A DNA stretch of 64,000 nucleotides, taken from NCBI GenBank assembly GCA_964571725.1, contig CAZNDB010000003.1, positions 124,001 to 188,000 of the forward strand, in the 5' to 3' direction. Below are positions 59,625 to 64,000 of this stretch, one piece after another. The first letter of the stretch is position 1. Every line of letters starts with the position of its first letter. The translations under genes and the position numbers were made by a program. The notes beneath the pieces were generated by a model. The model was not told where the DNA came from, made no database searches, and saw only the letters and a program-made list of their open reading frames with translations. This stretch comes from UBA1369 sp964571725. Lineage in GTDB: Bacteria > Patescibacteriota > Gracilibacteria > UBA1369.

Positions 59625-61631
59625 CTATAGCATGGTCCTGTAAATCGACGTTCCTGTCAGCACATACATGGTGTTGGTATCTTTGTCGACATAGAAGTCC
59701 TTGATGTCTTCCAGGTCATCAAAAATATATTGTCCGGTATAAACCGCTCCTCCGGTTCTGTCGTCTTTATTATAGACCAAGACGCGATTCTCGGACGGTT
59801 CCAGAACAAAAATCTGGGACATGTCGGCCTCGGTAAATATTTTGGTCGGAGAAATCAGACTCTTGACCGGTAATTTTTTAATCGGGAAATCTTCCTTGTT
59901 GCCCTGAAACAGCTTGGTGATGTAGCCATCCGATCCCAAAACGTATACATTGCCGTCAATCGCCAGATCAACCCCGTTTTCCAGGTCCACGCCATTGGCA
60001 TAGGGCTGCGCAGCGTCAAACTTGTCCCGGCGGCGGGTATAACGCCAGATCTGATTTTCAGCCGCATCCAGAACGTAGATTTTGTTGCTGTAGGCATCAA
60101 TTACTTTACCCTTTTTAAAATTCTCGTCGGTAGTCTGCAAAAAGCTCATCCGGTCATCCTTATATTCAATCAGTTTTCCCGATTCGGTAAAAAACAGAAC
60201 GGAATCCTGATCATCGTAATTCACCGCGGAAATTACCTTTTCGTTATCGTCAATGGTCAAAGGATCCGCCACCTTGTCCAGCATCACCGGATAAAGGGCA
60301 TTATATTCATAAGCATACAACTTGTCCTTCAGATTGATTAACCCAAGGGCACTGACGTTAGCGCGTTTCTGGCTCAAATCAGCCATTAATTCAACTTTTG
60401 GATGCATCACTCCGTCCAGTTTATCCCTGGTTTCCAGAATCAGATCCAGCAAATCCCTGGCCTTGGATTTATGATAACCGCTGTTGAGTACTTCAATAGC
60501 GCTTTGTTCAGCCTCCGTCAGCATTTCCCCCGCTCTTTCCTTATCAAACTGACCGGTGGTGATGGCCGAATTGATCTGCTCGCGAATCTGTACCAGATTA
60601 TCAGCCAAAGTCTGAATTTTCTGATCTTCATCAGCCTTTGAACGCAGCCACCAGACGCCTAAAGTCAGAATCAATACCAGTACAATTATGGAAATCAAAA
60701 TTTTATCCTTGCCCCAGTTGCTGAAAGACCACGGGTTGCCGGGTTCTCCCCTTCTGACTCCCCTGTCGTCCCTGCTCAGATCCGAGACCTTGTTTTTTAC
60801 TCTGGAAACCGTCGTGCCCAGAAATTTCGTGAATTTGTCCACCGACAGTTTGGCCCTGGCGGATTGTGATTCGGGACGGTTAATTTCTTCGGAAACATCC
60901 TGAAACCCCTCTTCACGATTATGCGCGGCAGTCACTTCTCCAGGCATCTCACCCGCCACCGGAGCGGAAACCTTGGCCTGGCTGGCCTGTATGGCTATTA
61001 AACCGATTTTACTCATCACTTCACCGTGCAGAAAGTCCCGTATTGAAACCACCGTATGCTGCAGATTACCGCTGACATGCTTGGACAAATCATTCTTGGA
61101 CACATAGCGGAGCAGTCTGGTGGTACTGATCAGCACAAAATCACCCGGCTCCAGATCGCCCGAGGCAATATTGGTAAATACATCCTTACTTTCGGCATCT
61201 TCCAGATCATCACTGATGGTGGTGGCCAGTCTTTTGCGGACCAGATAAGCCTCGGCTTCACCGGTCTGAGTCAAATAAAGCTGATCACCGACAACTGCCG
61301 CTATTATAATATTTAATTTTCCCAGCCAGTCGTTATCTCTTTCTTTTTTGTAATCATTGAGAGCCCGGTTAACCTCCTTCAGGGCTTCTTCAAACCTTTC
61401 GTAACCGTCCACCTCACTGTCGGCAAAAAACACCCTGCGCATCCGGTCAAAAATTATCTCCCCGATCTTGTCCGGATCAATATTATTCTGGACAATCTCC
61501 AGACAAACATAGACCTTTCCGCTATGTTCGCCTCCTTCTCCCAGATCATAGGCATAATTTTCAACGAAGCTGCCTTCATCGCTTCCGACAAATAAAAAAT
61601 CGTATTGGGTTTTTAACTGCTGAGTAGCCAT
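59625..61631 (-). CDS. Membrane protein with degenerate PP2C-like domain and probable beta-propeller
   Basis: 668 aa. Residues 1-230 have a PPM/PP2C-like layout (VYVCLEIVQ, LNIIIAAVVGDQLYLTQTGEAEAYLVRKR, LEPGDFVLISTTRLLRYVS), but the metal-binding DGMGG-type motif is missing. A linker leads to one membrane helix (about 308-327, ILISIIVLVLILTLGVWWL), a short helical segment, and about 270 outside residues with repeated strands ending in KIYVLDAAENQIWRY, NVYVLGSDGYITKL, MYVLTGTSIYR, suggestive of an NHL/PQQ-type propeller. It may sense outside signals and act through an inactive phosphatase-like domain. It is convergent with the MGDG-like gene. Confidence 0.7.
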   Translation of the reverse strand: MATQQLKTQYDFLFVGSDEGSFVENYAYDLGEGGEHSGKVYVCLEIVQNNIDPDKIGEIIFDRMRRVFFADSEVDGYERFEEALKEVNRALNDYKKERDNDWLGKLNIIIAAVVGDQLYLTQTGEAEAYLVRKRLATTISDDLEDAESKDVFTNIASGDLEPGDFVLISTTRLLRYVSKNDLSKHVSGNLQHTVVSIRDFLHGEVMSKIGLIAIQASQAKVSAPVAGEMPGEVTAAHNREEGFQDVSEEINRPESQSARAKLSVDKFTKFLGTTVSRVKNKVSDLSRDDRGVRRGEPGNPWSFSNWGKDKILISIIVLVLILTLGVWWLRSKADEDQKIQTLADNLVQIREQINSAITTGQFDKERAGEMLTEAEQSAIEVLNSGYHKSKARDLLDLILETRDKLDGVMHPKVELMADLSQKRANVSALGLINLKDKLYAYEYNALYPVMLDKVADPLTIDDNEKVISAVNYDDQDSVLFFTESGKLIEYKDDRMSFLQTTDENFKKGKVIDAYSNKIYVLDAAENQIWRYTRRRDKFDAAQPYANGVDLENGVDLAIDGNVYVLGSDGYITKLFQGNKEDFPIKKLPVKSLISPTKIFTEADMSQIFVLEPSENRVLVYNKDDRTGGAVYTGQYIFDDLEDIKDFYVDKDTNTMYVLTGTSIYRTML

Positions 61632-61696
61632 TGTTGTTTATCTTTATTATTATTTTGTTTCCGTTTGGGCAGCCAGATTTTAACATGAAAATATAA

Positions 61697-61725
61697 TTGA
61701 CACAAAATTAACTTAAAGTTATCTT
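61697..61725 (+). promoter_or_regulatory. Promoter of rpmH-rnpA-yidC-jag
   Basis: TTGACA at 61697-61702, a 17-base spacer and TATCTT at 61720-61725, leaving a leader of about 20 bases before rpmH. Confidence 0.55.
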
Positions 61726-61751
61726 CTGCTAGCTTATTTACCATTTTGTTC

Positions 61752-61892
61752 ATGCCAATATCCAAACTCCAGAAAAGAAAACATCTAAAAATGCACGGAT
61801 TCCGTGCCAGAATGAAAACGGCAGGAGGCCGAAAAGTACTGGCCGCCCGCAGAAACAAGGGAAGAAAACAGTTGACCGTCAGTGACAAATAA
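61752..61892 (+). CDS. rpmH: 50S ribosomal protein L34
   Basis: 46 aa. MPISKLQKRKHLKMHGFRAR then MKTAGGRKVLAARRNKGRKQ is the standard L34 sequence, extremely basic, ending LTVSDK. It lies 33 bases before rnpA, the universal order in bacteria. It belongs to the large ribosomal subunit. Confidence 0.97.
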   Translation: MPISKLQKRKHLKMHGFRARMKTAGGRKVLAARRNKGRKQLTVSDK

Positions 61893-61925
61893 AACTCGAA
61901 GCAAAAGCATCGTTGACCATTTTTA

Positions 61926-62264
61926 ATGCTCAAAAAAAATCAACGTATTTCCAAAAATCAAGTTTCCTGGCTGCAAAAGAAAGGCTACAGATTCTCCAAC
62001 GAGTTTTTTTCCGTTAAATTTCTGCTAAACAAAGAGACTTTTTGCCGCTATAGTGTTGTAGTCAGTAAAAAGACCTTAAATCTGGCTGTTGACCGCAATT
62101 TGCTCAGAAGACAGCTTTATGAAATTATCCGCGGAAATCCAGAACCAAATCAGCATCTGGACTATCTGATCACCGTTAAACCGGCTTTGACCGCGCTCAC
62201 CTTCACCGACAAAAAACTTCAACTGCTAAACACCCTCCGGCAGATTTCCTCAAAATATAATTAA
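61926..62264 (+). CDS. rnpA: Ribonuclease P protein component
   Basis: 112 aa, basic. FFSVKFLLNK and YSVVVSKKTLNLAVDRNLLRRQLYEII contain the RNR-type motif (here RNLLRRQ). It binds the 5' leader of pre-tRNA together with the rnpB RNA at 45432. The ATG at 61926 gives the usual length. It lies between rpmH and yidC. Confidence 0.93.
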   Translation: MLKKNQRISKNQVSWLQKKGYRFSNEFFSVKFLLNKETFCRYSVVVSKKTLNLAVDRNLLRRQLYEIIRGNPEPNQHLDYLITVKPALTALTFTDKKLQLLNTLRQISSKYN

Positions 62265-62267
62265 TAT

Positions 62268-63629
62268 ATGGACAGCAAAGCTTTAAAAAACATCCTGAGC
62301 CAGGCCCTGACCTTTCTGATCATCTTTTTGATCGTAAACTTCATCTATAATCAGTTTTTCAACAAAGCCGAACCGCCCAAAACCGGCCTGCAATTCTTTG
62401 TGGAACAAAACCAGATCAGCCAAAATGACCAGGTAATCGCCCATCTGGAAAACTTTACCAACGAGGACGTTATCCTGAAAACCCGTTGTCCGGAGCCAGC
62501 CTTTCTGGTCGAAAAACAGGAAAACGGCCAATGGATTAATAAAACCGCCACCGCCCAAATCGACTGCGCCGCTCACCCCGACATCACGCTAAAACCCGGG
62601 GAAAAACTGCCCTACAGCTTCAAAAGCTGGAATCACGAATTGTTCTGGACTCTGGGAAACTACCGTCTAAAAGCCCAGATCGGCGATCAAACACTGGAAT
62701 CAAACCAGTTTGAAATCGTCAACATGTCTTTCTTCGGCTGGATCTGGAACACCATTATCTATCAACCGATCTATAACGCCCTGATTTTCTTTGTCAGCAT
62801 TATCCCCGGCCACAACCTGGGCTGGGCCATCATTCTGCTGACCATTTTGATCAGAACCATCCTGCTTATCCCCAACCAGAAAGCCCTCAAATCCCAGAAA
62901 AAACTGCAGGCGCTGCAACCCAAAATCGCCGAACTGAAAACCAAACACGGCAATGACCAGCAAAAAATTGCCGCCGAAACCCTGGCTTTATATAAAGAAC
63001 ACAAAGCCAGCCCTTTTGGCAGTTGCCTGCCCCTGCTGATCCAGCTGCCGATACTGATCGGACTTTTCAACGTCATCCAGACCGGCATGGACCCCGGCAG
63101 CAATTATCTGCTTTACGAACCGTTAAAGGCTTTTGACTTAAGCAAAGTACAAACCAACTTTTTGGGTCTGTTGGATCTGACTAAAATCGATTTCATCGTT
63201 CTACCTGTCCTGGTGGGACTGTTACAATATCTGCAATTGAAACTGAGTCTGGGAAAAACCCAAAAGACAGAAAAAAAGGCCGGTTCGGAAATGGAAATGG
63301 CCAACCGCACCATGACTATCATCATGCCTTTCATGGTTGCTTTCTTCACCGCTTCGGTACCTTCGGGAGTAGGTCTCTACTGGGCATTTTCCACTATTTA
63401 CGGCATAGGACAACAGGTAATTGTCAACCGTGCTCACGACCAAACTGAAACCAAAATCCAGGTTGCCCCCGCCCGCAATAAAGAAAAGAAACAGCTCTAT
63501 AAAGAATTGGCCGAACAGAGAAAAACTGAAAAAAATCCCGTCATCGGCAACGACGACGACCAACCTCCGGCCTCCGATAACGGGGATAGCAGCAATGGCA
63601 AGCCCCCCATCACTACCATAAAAATCTAA
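62268..63629 (+). CDS. yidC: YidC/OxaI membrane protein insertase
   Basis: 453 aa. TM1 at about 10-28, a small periplasmic-like domain of about 120 residues that has cysteines at 74 and 100, then the core with GWAIILLTILIRTILL (185-200, the groove arginine R196), PFGSCLPLLIQLPILIGLFNV (249-269) and further helices near 310-320 and 350-395. The charged disordered C-terminus follows after residue 400. It inserts membrane proteins alone or with SecYEG. Confidence 0.95.
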   Translation: MDSKALKNILSQALTFLIIFLIVNFIYNQFFNKAEPPKTGLQFFVEQNQISQNDQVIAHLENFTNEDVILKTRCPEPAFLVEKQENGQWINKTATAQIDCAAHPDITLKPGEKLPYSFKSWNHELFWTLGNYRLKAQIGDQTLESNQFEIVNMSFFGWIWNTIIYQPIYNALIFFVSIIPGHNLGWAIILLTILIRTILLIPNQKALKSQKKLQALQPKIAELKTKHGNDQQKIAAETLALYKEHKASPFGSCLPLLIQLPILIGLFNVIQTGMDPGSNYLLYEPLKAFDLSKVQTNFLGLLDLTKIDFIVLPVLVGLLQYLQLKLSLGKTQKTEKKAGSEMEMANRTMTIIMPFMVAFFTASVPSGVGLYWAFSTIYGIGQQVIVNRAHDQTETKIQVAPARNKEKKQLYKELAEQRKTEKNPVIGNDDDQPPASDNGDSSNGKPPITTIKI

Positions 63630-63650
63630 ATCCCATAATTTATTTTTCCT

Positions 63651-64000
63651 ATGGAAAATAAAATTCACCGGCACCTGGAAACCCTCCTGGAAAAAATCGG
63701 CGTAAGCATCAATAAAATACGTATTGAAACACCCGAAGAAAACAGCTTCAAAATCAATATTGAAACCTCCCATCCCAACCTGATGATCGGACATCACGGC
63801 GAGAACATCGGCGCCGTCCAACATTTGCTGAAATTATTGCTCTGGGCGGATCTTGATAAAGAAGATACTCCCAGACCGGAAATCAGTCTGGACATCGAAA
63901 ACTACCGCAGACGCCAGGAACAGCACATCATACAGCTGGCCGAGCGAAAAGTGGAAATGGTCAGACAACTTTCTTCGCCTCAAAGTCTTCCCGCCATGGC
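63651..64000 (+). CDS. jag: Jag/KhpB RNA-binding protein (KH-R3H), cut by window edge
   Basis: The first 116 codons are present and the 3' end is missing. The KH domain has its GxxG loop in MIGHHGENIGAVQHLLKLLL; the R3H-like segment begins NYRRRQEQHIIQLAERKVE. No long Jag_N domain precedes the KH domain, a short form. It binds RNA and in Gram-positives affects cell shape and division. It starts 21 bases after yidC. Confidence 0.9.
   Translation, partial: MENKIHRHLETLLEKIGVSINKIRIETPEENSFKINIETSHPNLMIGHHGENIGAVQHLLKLLLWADLDKEDTPRPEISLDIENYRRRQEQHIIQLAERKVEMVRQLSSPQSLPAM

Noticed and set aside
61632..61751. Replication origin before rpmH
   Set aside because: rpmH-rnpA-yidC-jag often lies near oriC, but there is no dnaA gene and I see no cluster of TTATNCACA boxes here.
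1..64000. Recoded UGA (Gracilibacteria/Absconditabacteria code)
   Set aside because: Conserved proteins read through with the standard code and TGA serves as a true stop, for example at 8279-8281 and 43284-43286.
1..64000. CRISPR arrays, insertion sequences or prophage genes
   Set aside because: No regularly spaced repeats, transposases, integrases or phage structural genes were found.

Overview
The window looks like chromosome of a Patescibacteria/CPR-type bacterium, perhaps Peregrinibacteria; the lineage is an inference from gene content. The supporting features are a type IV pilus machine, an array of small T4SS-pilin-like membrane proteins, an RNHCP zinc-ribbon protein, fermentative carbon metabolism and many small conserved hypotheticals. 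TGA is used as a stop (for example after ftsH), so the UGA-to-Gly code of Gracilibacteria/Absconditabacteria does not apply. None of the starts I examined on either strand has a GGAGG-type Shine-Dalgarno sequence. Many promoters share an extended -10 (TGn-TATAAT). Genes are tightly packed; the only gap over 300 bases, 45343-45923, holds the RNase P RNA gene rnpB.

Layout. 1-7.4 kb: transketolase (partial), glucose-6-phosphate isomerase, a TalC/FSA-type transaldolase, a receiver-only response regulator and phosphoketolase, then tRNA-dihydrouridine synthase, two small HExxH zinc proteins and tRNA-Gly(CCC). With acetate kinase at 57 kb, this is most of a bifid-type phosphoketolase shunt. 7.4-15.5 kb: an AT-rich accessory island. 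Eight minus-strand genes, packed end to end, encode a CofE-like ligase, an archaeal-type S-adenosylmethionine synthetase, an HprK-like kinase, a glycosyltransferase, a shikimate-dehydrogenase homologue, a xylose-isomerase-like TIM barrel, a Gfo/Idh oxidoreductase and a SpoT/MESH1-like HD hydrolase. A SAM methyltransferase faces them. This resembles an undescribed small-molecule or glycoconjugate pathway and is the most interesting part of the window.

15.7-24.2 kb: TypA, MscS, an H1-like basic protein, an unknown 528-aa protein, an MgtC/DUF4010 membrane protein, FtsQ and the small basic division protein Sbp. 24.2-28 kb: PilT followed by five tandem T4SS-pilin-like proteins. 28-40 kb: MetRS, then (minus strand) a minor-pilin operon ending in a very large cytoplasmic-looking protein, and a pilN-pilO-pilC-pilin operon. 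40-54 kb: RNHCP protein, TilS, FtsH, Hsp20, GalU, TPR protein, rnpB, a polyprenyl sugar-phosphate transferase, SecA, a degenerate aminoglycoside-phosphotransferase-fold protein, an ASCH-like protein and FtsK. 54-64 kb: GltX, a zinc-ribbon protein, a lipoprotein, acetate kinase, an MGDG-synthase-like glycosyltransferase, a membrane protein combining a degenerate PP2C-like domain with a probable propeller, then rpmH-rnpA-yidC-jag, the classical cluster that often sits near oriC.

The parts together suggest a small fermenting cell that gains ATP by phosphoketolase plus acetate kinase, builds glycolipids and surface polysaccharide (GalU, sugar transferase, MGDG-like enzyme), carries retractable pili, and has acquired a specialised SAM-linked biosynthetic operon.
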